Of a DNA stretch of 25,123 nt, positions 13,376-21,700 are shown one piece after another. Each line of letters starts with the position of its first letter. Within the stretch, counting starts at the first letter, position 1. Source of the DNA: an uncultured Prevotella sp. Lineage in GTDB: Bacteria > Bacteroidota > Bacteroidia > Bacteroidales > Bacteroidaceae. The position numbers were made by a program, and so were the translations under genes. The notes beneath the pieces were generated by a model, which was not told where the DNA came from, ran no database searches, and saw only the letters and a list, made by a program, of their open reading frames with translations. The stretch is taken from assembly GCA_934229335.1 (NCBI GenBank), contig CAKQDQ010000026.1, positions 1-25,123 of the forward strand. The letters are read 5' to 3'.

Positions 13376-16135
13376 TTATTTTTTCTTCGTCATTTTCTCA
13401 TATAGTTTGAATAGACACTCCAGTCTTTCTTCGTCCGTAGCGAAAGGATATCCTTGGTAGCACGACTCTACTATGCTGTCTAACCTATGGTGTGCTTCCT
13501 TCAGGTCGTCCGGCATCTTGTCTGGGTCATATAGGTCTGCTAATGTGCTTCCCATAGCGAGATATGGCTCACGCGTTATCAGTATCTCTGTTGCTGCTTC
13601 CTCTATCTCTTGCTTCTTTAAGGCGGAGATGGGAGGGAAAGGGAAGGTATTGTAACACATATTTGTGTAACGGTAATCAGTTTTCAACCTTCCTCCTATT
13701 GTTTTCATCCATATCATGCTCATCATAGATGTAACAATTCCAAACGTATATAGGTCTGCATTATAGACCATATACATGGCATTTGTTACAACCATATTGC
13801 TATCTGCATATCCCATAGGTATATAAGTCCTACTCTCGGACGATGTAGAAGGAATTATTAAAGTTCTTTCATCGCATGCGTTAAACTCTCTGAATTGGTA
13901 TGGCTTAGTTGCTAAAGAACGAGCACCAATATCAGAACTTGACAAGCGCATTTCTTTTGTTTTTTCAATTCTTTCCTTAATCTCTGGTATTTGAATAGCA
14001 TTTTGATATTCATTATCCGCTATCCATAGACAATATCTTACTTGTCCTCTGATATAATCTGCGGCACTATATATCTTTTTTATAAATAGATTAGCCTGTG
14101 GGTACATACTACATAAGCCATGTCTTTCATCTTCTGATAAGAGAAGATTACCTCCATCGTAAGGCATACACCCTCTGTTTATATTAGGCAGATTTGATAT
14201 AGGAGTAGTATGTTTATGCACAATCATGTTTCCGCCTTCTGTAAGGTAAGGGGTTATAGATGAAACCATCCGTTGACCTTTGCTGTCAAATAGTATTTTA
14301 TTTTTATTATTCTTTTGAGAAATACCTACTATCGTACAAGTAACTCCTGCATTATATTTCGCATTGTTTCTCCATTTGAATGACATATACGCAAAGTCTA
14401 TAAACACGTTCATATTAAAAATATGACTCCACAATGGTTCTACCATTTCACCTTGACATATTGAGTTTGTACTTACAAAGGCGCATTTACTACTTGAGTT
14501 ACTTACCATTTGCGCTCCTTTTATAAACCATACACATATATAGTCAAGTTTTTTATATCCGATACAGTTTCCTATGGCATACCGCATATCTTCTTTTTGT
14601 GTTTTATCTTGTAGACTAACTCCCAAATACGGTGGGTTACCAAACAGGAACACTTCTTCGTCTTTGGTATGCGGACACACTGTATTCCACTCCATGCGGC
14701 AGGCGTTGCCTTGACGGATATTCTGAATGTCATGAAGCGGTAGGGCTTGCGTGTTCACGCCAAAGTCTTCGTGCATCTTCTTATTCATCTGGTGCTCGGC
14801 AAGCCATAGTGACAGACGCGCTATCTCGTGAGGGAAGTCGAGGAGTTCTATGCCGTAAAACTGCTGAATGGAGATAAAACTACCGTCAATGAAAGGCAGA
14901 CTGCCCTGTGGGGTACATTGAGAGACGAGAGAAAAGATCTTCATCTCAAGCAGGCGTAGTGCCTTATAGGTAATGATAAGGAAGTTACCGCTGCCGCAGG
15001 CAGGGTCAAAGAACTTCATCTTCGATATTCTTAGCAGTAAGGCATTACACCTCTTCTCTAAAGGTTTCGTAAGAGCATAAAACTGCCCTTGGCTAATCTC
15101 GCCAATGTCTTTCCTCGTTTTCAGTTTCTCAAGGTCGGAGGCGATGGCGCTGTACAAGCCATTCAGTTCGTCGAGGAAGAGCGGATTAATAACCTTCATG
15201 ATGTTAGGCACACTGGTATAGTGCATACCCTGGTTGGCACGCTCTTCTGGATTTACCACGGCTTGAATCATAGAGCCGAAGATGTCAGGGTTGATGTTCT
15301 GCCAATCTAATTCACCACTCTCTATTATTATCTGCCTCGCCTTCATCGACAGTTGCGGTATCTCTATGTCCCTCTCAAACAGTCCGCCGCCAACATACGC
15401 AAAGTGTTGCTTGCAGTAGGTATGAAGCATACCAACAGGGATAGGTTTGCCACCCATAAAACGGAACATCTGGTCGAGAACCGTCATCAGGTTGGTGGCA
15501 TCGTTAGTAAATCGCACTATGGCGTTGGTGAACACGTTGTTGGCGAATATGCCTGTATCCTCCGCAAAGAAACAGAAGAGCAGTCGGGCAATGAAGGTGT
15601 TGAGGTCGTGAATGTCAGAGTCACTCGTAAACTCATTGTATGCCCTTATCTCGTCGTGCAGTTTCGCCAACTTCTCCGCTGCCTTGATGTCGGCAGGCGA
15701 TTCCTCCGTATACTCTATGCGCTCCACGCCAGCAAGAGGATAGAAAAACTCAAAGTCGCAGAACAGTCTCGCTACTTGTTGCTCAAAAGTCTCCCTCTGT
15801 CGTAGGTCGAAGGCACGTATGGTCTGTCCGTCGCTCACGGCAACAATCTTCGGTTGCGCCTTAATCACGGCGTTGTCACATTTCAGTTCATCAAGATCGT
15901 GAAGCAGACCGAGTGTAGAGGAAGGCTTATAGCAGAACAGCCCCTTAATGAGTATTCCCTCGCTGAATGTCTTTATTATGCCCTTGCCCTCCTTGTATCG
16001 CTCAATGTCGCGCTCCGTCTTGCCGAAGGCATAGAGCAAGCGGTAGCCTATTTCGTCTGCCGTACAGGGATTATACTTTAGGTTTTTCAGTCGTTCCTCT
16101 ATCTCCTTATAAGATAGTTGTATTTTTTTAGCCAT
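13376..16135 (-). CDS. MmeI-like class I adenine-specific DNA methyltransferase
   Basis: This 919-residue protein has motif I FFDPACGSGNF (375-385), which binds S-adenosylmethionine, and the catalytic motif IV NPPY (500-503), typical of N6-adenine methylases. LLFCFFAEDTGIF (185-197) and GMHYTS (303-308) are landmarks of the large MmeI/type IIL-like family. The N-terminal part (20-135) aligns loosely with that family's nuclease-side region, but I see no clear D...ExK site, so it is probably methylase only. Target recognition should lie in about 600-830. The DNA for residues 500-829 (14640-13650) is visibly more AT-rich than both flanks, as after exchange of the recognition part. It probably protects host DNA and sets specificity for the downstream helicase and nuclease. 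The ATG at 16135 lies beside a nested inverted repeat. Confidence 0.87.
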   Translation of the reverse strand: MAKKIQLSYKEIEERLKNLKYNPCTADEIGYRLLYAFGKTERDIERYKEGKGIIKTFSEGILIKGLFCYKPSSTLGLLHDLDELKCDNAVIKAQPKIVAVSDGQTIRAFDLRQRETFEQQVARLFCDFEFFYPLAGVERIEYTEESPADIKAAEKLAKLHDEIRAYNEFTSDSDIHDLNTFIARLLFCFFAEDTGIFANNVFTNAIVRFTNDATNLMTVLDQMFRFMGGKPIPVGMLHTYCKQHFAYVGGGLFERDIEIPQLSMKARQIIIESGELDWQNINPDIFGSMIQAVVNPEERANQGMHYTSVPNIMKVINPLFLDELNGLYSAIASDLEKLKTRKDIGEISQGQFYALTKPLEKRCNALLLRISKMKFFDPACGSGNFLIITYKALRLLEMKIFSLVSQCTPQGSLPFIDGSFISIQQFYGIELLDFPHEIARLSLWLAEHQMNKKMHEDFGVNTQALPLHDIQNIRQGNACRMEWNTVCPHTKDEEVFLFGNPPYLGVSLQDKTQKEDMRYAIGNCIGYKKLDYICVWFIKGAQMVSNSSSKCAFVSTNSICQGEMVEPLWSHIFNMNVFIDFAYMSFKWRNNAKYNAGVTCTIVGISQKNNKNKILFDSKGQRMVSSITPYLTEGGNMIVHKHTTPISNLPNINRGCMPYDGGNLLLSEDERHGLCSMYPQANLFIKKIYSAADYIRGQVRYCLWIADNEYQNAIQIPEIKERIEKTKEMRLSSSDIGARSLATKPYQFREFNACDERTLIIPSTSSESRTYIPMGYADSNMVVTNAMYMVYNADLYTFGIVTSMMSMIWMKTIGGRLKTDYRYTNMCYNTFPFPPISALKKQEIEEAATEILITREPYLAMGSTLADLYDPDKMPDDLKEAHHRLDSIVESCYQGYPFATDEERLECLFKLYEKMTKKK

Positions 16136-16137
16136 GG

Positions 16138-16207
16138 GATATAGTTGCTGCTAACGTCAGAGTGGTAGCCCCAACGCCAAAGGTTAGTGATATGGCTTAA
16201 CTATATC
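16138..16207 (-). promoter_or_regulatory. Nested inverted repeats abutting the methyltransferase start
   Basis: GATATAGTT at 16138-16146 pairs exactly with AACTATATC at 16199-16207, and inside it CTAAC at 16151-16155 pairs with GTTAG at 16183-16187. The outer arm ends two bases from the ATG, so in RNA the structure would lie against the ribosome-binding region. As DNA it could be an operator. Either would allow control of methylase synthesis. I found no consensus promoter inside it. Confidence 0.45.
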
Positions 16208-16270
16208 TCACGCTACTTAGTATACAAAGATGCAGGTATCGTGGTTTTTCGTAGTAAGAGAAAAGGGTAC

Positions 16271-16357
16271 AAAAAAAGTGTGAGCCACTTCTATGCGTTC
16301 ACCCAGGCAGCCTCGGAATGGAACCTGACCGTGCAGTTTATGAAGTAATGCTCACAC
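16271..16357 (-). terminator. Terminator-like stem with a T7 tract
   Basis: Eight exact base pairs (16350-16357 with 16278-16285) plus five more (16342-16346 with 16287-16291) close a loop of about 50 bases, followed on the minus strand by seven Ts. The loop is longer than in a typical intrinsic terminator, so termination efficiency is uncertain. Confidence 0.45.
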
Positions 16358-16558
16358 GATATCGTGCTCACATATTATAAACCACACGGTCTGGCATCCA
16401 CATACGAGGATGTCAACCATTATTATAGGCGTTTGTATTCCGAGAATAAGTTTCCGAGGCTTTTCCGGTGAACGCAAAATAATAGTTAATGCTTTATGTC
16501 AATATGTCGTTGAGTGTGCGTCCGCTGGGCGTTGTCGCTCAGTGGTGTGTCGCCAACT
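16271..16558 (-). ncRNA. Candidate structured RNA or attenuated leader upstream of the methyltransferase
   Basis: A near-perfect promoter (16565-16596) would start a transcript near 16558. It contains a hairpin with 5-base arms CATCC/GGATG (about 16397-16414) and a 12-base perfect palindrome at 16355-16366. It also has a closing stem of GTGTGAGC with GCTCACAC (16357-16350 with 16285-16278), extended by ACTTC/GAAGT and followed by seven Ts (16277-16271). No convincing coding frame fits inside. It could be a free RNA of about 290 bases, or a leader whose terminator limits read-through into the methylase 136 bases on. I do not recognise 6S RNA, RNase P RNA, tmRNA or SRP RNA. Confidence 0.4.
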
Positions 16559-16564
16559 CGATTG

Positions 16565-16596
16565 CAAATATACGAAGAAATGTTTAGTTTCACAAA
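16565..16596 (-). promoter_or_regulatory. Near-perfect Bacteroidetes promoter facing the methyltransferase
   Basis: On the minus strand, TTTG (16596-16593) is followed after exactly 20 bases by TATATTTG (16572-16565), matching both consensus elements. It points toward the candidate RNA and the methylase operon. The implied methylase leader, about 420 bases, is unusually long. Confidence 0.72.
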
Positions 16597-16640
16597 CTTT
16601 TGGGGGATTTTTTGCGTAAATGGTAGTTTCGCTCTACAAT

Positions 16641-16693
16641 CACAATGCTTTCGCCTTGCAATATCTATCTTATTGCATTGCAAAAGCATAGTG
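16641..16693. repeat. Imperfect 22-base inverted repeat
   Basis: The arms 16641-16662 and 16672-16693 are complementary at 18 of 22 positions around a 9-base loop. It lies upstream of the promoter at 16565-16596, between the MATE gene end and the methylase leader. No T-tract follows on either strand. It may be a protein-binding site, a remnant of a small mobile repeat, or an mRNA 3' structure. Confidence 0.45.
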
Positions 16694-16790
16694 ATTACGG
16701 AGTCATTAGGTACATTTTGCATATACACCATTATTTACCTTTTGAGGCGACAGCAAAAGGTAATGTTATGCATCTACTGTAGCTGAATAA

Positions 16791-16822
16791 TGACCATAAA
16801 AAAATGTGCTCTCAAATGGTCA
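16791..16822 (-). terminator. Possible terminator downstream of the MATE gene
   Basis: TGACCAT at 16791-16797 pairs exactly with ATGGTCA at 16816-16822, and the loop on the minus strand contains seven consecutive Ts. It lies 46 bases after the MATE stop codon. The T-tract is inside the loop instead of after the stem, so the assignment is weak. Confidence 0.3.
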
Positions 16823-16867
16823 ATGTTGATTGTGACAATAATTTTTTACCGTCACTTAGAGCCAGCC

Positions 16868-18634
16868 TTATACTTGTTTCGCGTTTTCCATATTTATGGC
16901 GTAAGTGACAGTTGTCATATTCTGGTGAAACAAATAATCGTACTTGATGTTCTGACAAAAGCCTCGTACAAGTAATAATCCTAAGCCAGTTTCCTTATCG
17001 TACTCTACAGGATTAAAGGCTTTGGCGTCATCGCTTATTACGACCTTTACGTGGTCGGGCAAAATAGTTAGACGAAAGTCGATATAGTGTCTATTGATTT
17101 TCGCCTTAACATTGTTAGTGTATTTGAAGCCATGCGTAATAATATTTTTCAACAACTCTTCAGAGCTTACTTCTATATGCGAAATAAGTGAAGAATCGCT
17201 AAGGTGTGTTTTTAGATATGCGTCAACCTGTTCTAAGGTCTCACCCATTGCCTGTATATTGGCACTGACAGAGGTTTCAAATCCCTTTAAGTTGTCATTG
17301 CGAGGAATAAGAATAACGGGACGCAGACGATGGTCGCGATGACGAAGCATGGTTGTGAATAGTGCTAAAAGTAATGCTATTACTATCTGCCCTAAGGCAA
17401 ATCCCCACCATACGTATTCTGGTGCCACTTCTGCCAACAGCCACATGCCAAGCATAGGTGCTAATGACTGTCCAACAGATATAAACGTTGCCATGGTCCT
17501 ATTCTCATACAGCTGATATATTGGTACTAACAAATATATGAGACATTGGAAAATGATATTAAGTGTGAAAGGAGGTATCGCTTTTGCTACGTAGTCAACA
17601 CAAACGGGTGATGATATACCGTAAAGCATTGCCACTCCGTGCGAGAAAAGTATCAGGGGGGCTATGTAAATAAACAGACTAATTAGCATAAAACGGTAAG
17701 CCTTGCGTATCACCATCAACACCCCTTGTGCGTCATCCGCACCCTTCAAGATAGATGCCACAGGCTGAAACGCTTTAAGGGTACCTGTCAAGATAATCAT
17801 TGATAGACCCAATAGGTATATACATACCGAAAGGGCGAGAATACCTTCTTCGCCTAAATAACTCATTGCGATGGTATTGTTGCCCCAGAACTGAACTGCC
17901 ATCAACATTGTGGCAAGTCCGAAAGGTAAGCCTGAAGATAAAACTTGACCTGCATATTTGATAAAAGAGTGAAAAACTAAACTTAGCGTGTCTTTCTTAA
18001 GGAAATGTGGCAGCAGAACGATGACTGACACAAGATAACTCAGAACTGTTGCTGTTGCAGCACCGCGTACGCCCCAACCGAAGCATTTGATAAACACATA
18101 GTCTAATGTCAAGTTGGTTATCACGCAGGAGATGACAGCTATTGTTACTCGTTTAGGATTGCCGTCAACTGCCACAAACATCTCAAGTACTACCGACATC
18201 ATATAAAACAATGCGCCATAAAGGGTAACATCAAGAAACTCTGTGGTAACACTCTTCAAACCATCGTCAGCACAAAGCAGGTTAACTAAAGGTTGCAACC
18301 AACTGAGACCCAACACCAAGAACACGGCTCCAACGATGACTACCATCATCATCACTACCGTAAATATCCTATTAGCTTCGTCACGATGGTGGTTACCTAT
18401 TGACATGCCCACCATCATAGATGAACCTGCTCCTATCCACATGCTTAGTGAGAAAAGCAACTGCATGACAGGACGACAAATATTAACACTGCTCATGGCT
18501 TGCTCGTCCACCAGATAGCTCAACATCATACCGTCAATAGTGGCTCCTAACTGGTTGGCTGCCACGGTAAGAAGTGAAGCTAACAAGATGCCGTAAAAAG
18601 CCTTGTTGACTAAATAAGATTTTCTTTTTTCCAT
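16868..18634 (-). CDS. MATE-family transporter fused to a C-terminal RsbW-like ATPase domain
   Basis: Residues 1-430 of 588 form a multidrug/oligosaccharidyl-lipid (MOP) superfamily, MATE-type membrane domain. They comprise about 12 hydrophobic segments, with ANQLGATIDGMMLSYL near the start and GWGVRGAATATVLSYL at 186-201. Residues 445-583 are soluble and match a GHKL/HATPase domain of the RsbW/SpoIIAB anti-sigma type. The N-box is EELLKNIITHG (492-502), the G1-like motif is DDAKAFNP (535-542), and the G2 motif is GLGLLLVRG (550-558). The transporter probably exports a small molecule by ion antiport. The ATPase could act as a kinase or nucleotide sensor at the cytoplasmic face. The gene follows the NRPS by 87 bases on the same strand, with a terminator between, so it is the likely exporter or self-resistance factor for the peptide product. 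Confidence 0.83.
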   Translation of the reverse strand: MEKRKSYLVNKAFYGILLASLLTVAANQLGATIDGMMLSYLVDEQAMSSVNICRPVMQLLFSLSMWIGAGSSMMVGMSIGNHHRDEANRIFTVVMMMVVIVGAVFLVLGLSWLQPLVNLLCADDGLKSVTTEFLDVTLYGALFYMMSVVLEMFVAVDGNPKRVTIAVISCVITNLTLDYVFIKCFGWGVRGAATATVLSYLVSVIVLLPHFLKKDTLSLVFHSFIKYAGQVLSSGLPFGLATMLMAVQFWGNNTIAMSYLGEEGILALSVCIYLLGLSMIILTGTLKAFQPVASILKGADDAQGVLMVIRKAYRFMLISLFIYIAPLILFSHGVAMLYGISSPVCVDYVAKAIPPFTLNIIFQCLIYLLVPIYQLYENRTMATFISVGQSLAPMLGMWLLAEVAPEYVWWGFALGQIVIALLLALFTTMLRHRDHRLRPVILIPRNDNLKGFETSVSANIQAMGETLEQVDAYLKTHLSDSSLISHIEVSSEELLKNIITHGFKYTNNVKAKINRHYIDFRLTILPDHVKVVISDDAKAFNPVEYDKETGLGLLLVRGFCQNIKYDYLFHQNMTTVTYAINMENAKQV

Positions 18635-18680
18635 TCTAACTATATTACGTTATTATGAAATGGCTTATTCTATAATACAT

Positions 18681-18715
18681 TAAAATTTCCCGCCACCGCA
18701 ATTGGTGGCGGGAAA
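18681..18715 (-). terminator. Intrinsic terminator between the NRPS and MATE genes
   Basis: A perfect 12-base GC-rich stem (18686-18697 with 18704-18715) and a 6-base loop begin 6 bases after the NRPS stop, followed on the minus strand by TTTTA. It probably reduces but may not abolish read-through into the MATE gene. I see no consensus promoter between this hairpin and the MATE start. Confidence 0.8.
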
Positions 18716-18721
18716 CTTTGG

Positions 18722-21700
18722 TTATTTCTCGAAGAAGTTGAAGCCGTCAATGGCTTTGATAAAGCGTTCTACATAGTCCCAAGAGGTGATAGGCCAGCGG
18801 TATCCTAAGCGATAAAGAACCTGACAGGTGTACTTGCTTGTATGTCCTATGAAGCGTACATCGTGACCTCCATTCTCGTTGTATGCCAACAAGGGTTGCA
18901 GAATCTGCGCCTTAGAGTCATCTTCCATCAACTGCTGAATGCGTTTCTCAAACTCTTCACGCTCAACAGGTTCTACATGTATGCCGATAATGTCTAAGCC
19001 TGCCAAGACGTCGCCTAATGGCAAAATGTGGTTGTTGCATGGATGGAATACCACCATGCTGCGAGGGGTCGTTGCTAACAGTCGGCAAGCATGGCAAACA
19101 TCATCAATAGGGGAGAACTCGCAGGGGGCATCGAGCACGTCGTATGGGGCATATCCTAAAAGCGCATACGACTTCAGTCTGCCCATAAAGCCATTGGTTC
19201 GGAAGTTAATCTGGAACTCACCGTCGGCGTTACGAGATGACAAGGTGCCTACACGCATAATCTTTGCGCTCAAACCTTTATGGCAAATAGCCTCGAAAAT
19301 GAGTTGTTCCGCATCATATTTTGATTTTGCATACTGGTTACTCAGTGATTGTCCGAAATCAAACATGTGTTCAGAGAGTAGGGTAGAGGGCGAAGGAGTA
19401 CCGTCAACGCTCTGTCCTGCCACGCTGATAGTAGAGGTGTGAACCAAGCGTGCGCCGTTCTTTAAGCACCAAGTTATCAGGTTGCGCACGCTCTCTACAT
19501 TCACTTTCTCTATGTCGTCGCCAGCAGAGAAGTGTTTAACATTGGCGGCACAGTTAATGACAGTGTCCACCTTCACGTCTAAGTGGTCGAAGAACGATGT
19601 GTCGGTAGTATCACCTTCCAATATCTGGATGCGATTGCCAAAGAGTTCCTCGTATGAATTGTCAAAATAGTAGAAGAGCAAAGAGCGTAGTCTACTGTCT
19701 GGAGCAACGCTGCCTTTACGGCGAAGCAGACAATAGATGCGGCCTGATTCATTCTCTATCAATTCGTGTAGGAAGTGAATACCCATAAAGCCAGTGGCAC
19801 CAGTCAGTAAGACATCGCCCAAAGACTGTCGCTCGTCATTATTCAACTTGTCAAGGCTGTTAGCCTCCAGTATATCTGCATACTGCGATTTCTGCTCCTC
19901 ATCTTGCGTGTGGTCTATCACGATGCTTTCGCTAACGGAAGCGCCGTCTTCCTTACCACGCAGATAAGCTGCCAGTACACGTGGCGTCTTGCAAGCGAAC
20001 ACGTCCTTGAACGACAAGCGATACCCCTTCAGGGTTAGAGCTGCAACAACTTTAATGGCAGAAATAGAAGTTCCGCCCAAGGTAAAGAAGTCATCATTGG
20101 CACTGATACGTTCTGCCCCCAGTATCTTGGTGAACGCCTCGGCAATATCTTGTTCTAACTGTCCTTCTGGCTCAACAAATGCAGATGTCTCAGCAGCAGA
20201 AATGGTAGGTGCAGGCAAAGCCTTACGATTAACCTTGCCATTAGGAGTAAGTGGTAACTGATCCAGCTGTAAGTAAGCATCAGGAACCATGTAATCGGTC
20301 AGTGACTCTGCCAAGAAAGCCTTTAACTTAGTAGAATCCACCTCAGCATCAGCAGTATAGTAAGCACAGAGATGTTGCAAACCGTTAATCTCCTTCACCT
20401 CGGCTACAGCGTTGCGGATGCCTTCATACCTGCATATGGCGTTTTCAATCTCACCTAACTCAATGCGGAAGCCACGCAACTTCACCTGAGTGTCGATACG
20501 GCTGATATACTCTATCTCCCCGTCGAAGTTCCAACGACAGAGGTCTCCCGTATGATACATACGAACCTTGCGTCCCCATGCATCTTTCTCAACGAAAGGA
20601 CAGTCGCCATAGACCTTGCTCGTTTGTTCCTCACGATGCCAATAACCTAAACCTACCTGTATGCCTGCGAAGCATAGTTCGCCAGCTACACCTTGTGGCA
20701 AAAGGTGACCTGCCTCGTCAACAACAAAGTTCCAGCAGTTGGCTATAGTCTTACCAATAGGTATTTCCTCAACACGAGTGCCTGCAGGAATAGTGTAGTA
20801 GGAGGTGTCATCAGTACATTCTGTTGGTCCATATACATTGATTATATCGATATGATCACTGTATACTCCCGCCATTTTTTCGCCACCACCAGTGATGAAG
20901 CGTATGGGCAGGTCGTCGAAGGTGTTTAGTAGCAAACAGGTAACGGCAGTAGAATAGCCACCACCCGTGATGTTATGGTCGAAAAGGAACTGGCGAATCT
21001 CTCCTAAGTCCTTGCGAATGGCAGACGGCATTATGTGGAATGAGCCTCCCAAGGTAAGCACAGGGTACATATCCTCGATGTGGGCGTCAAAGGAGAACGA
21101 GCGATGTCCGCTGATGCGATCAGCGGCAGTAAGGTGCTCCATGTCTATTACGGCGGCAATGAAGTTACGCAAACCTGCCTGGTGTAAGCGTGCTCCCTTA
21201 GGAGTACCTGTTGAACCAGAGGTGTAAATCATGTAAGCTACTCCCTCAGGGCGTGAAAGGTCTATTGCCTCTGACTGCGCGGCTTGTTGCGCAATGTCCT
21301 CCTTAGCCAATAGATCATCCAAGAAGAAAGGCTGTGCATTTGACAAGTTGAAATCTCCTTCTGCCAACTTTGCTTCCAGCACATCATGTGTAGTGATAAG
21401 CAGTTTTGACTCAGAGTTCTCCAACATATAGGAGAGACGTGCGTTAGGATATTCAAAATCCAGTGGTACGTAGGCTGCGCCACTCTTGTGAAGGGCCAAC
21501 ACCGTGAGAGGAAATAGCTTTGTACGCTCCAACATCACACATACTAAGTCATCAGGTAATATACCTAAGGCAATGAAACGATGAGCCAGCAGATTAGAGT
21601 ATTCATCCATTTCACGGTACGTAAACTGGCTATCGGCATCAGCCACGGCAAGATTGTCGGGCGTTCGTTGAGCCTGTTCCACAAAGAGATGGGCAAAGGT

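Noticed and set aside
16278..16357. A tRNA- or tmRNA-like fold in the methylase leader
   Set aside because: A GGTTCC-like stretch was seen, but there is no proper T-arm, acceptor stem or anticodon arm.
16410..16786. Short ORFs on both strands in the 732-base gap
   Set aside because: They run through promoter and inverted-repeat sequence, overlap each other in different frames, and show no family resemblance or ribosome site.
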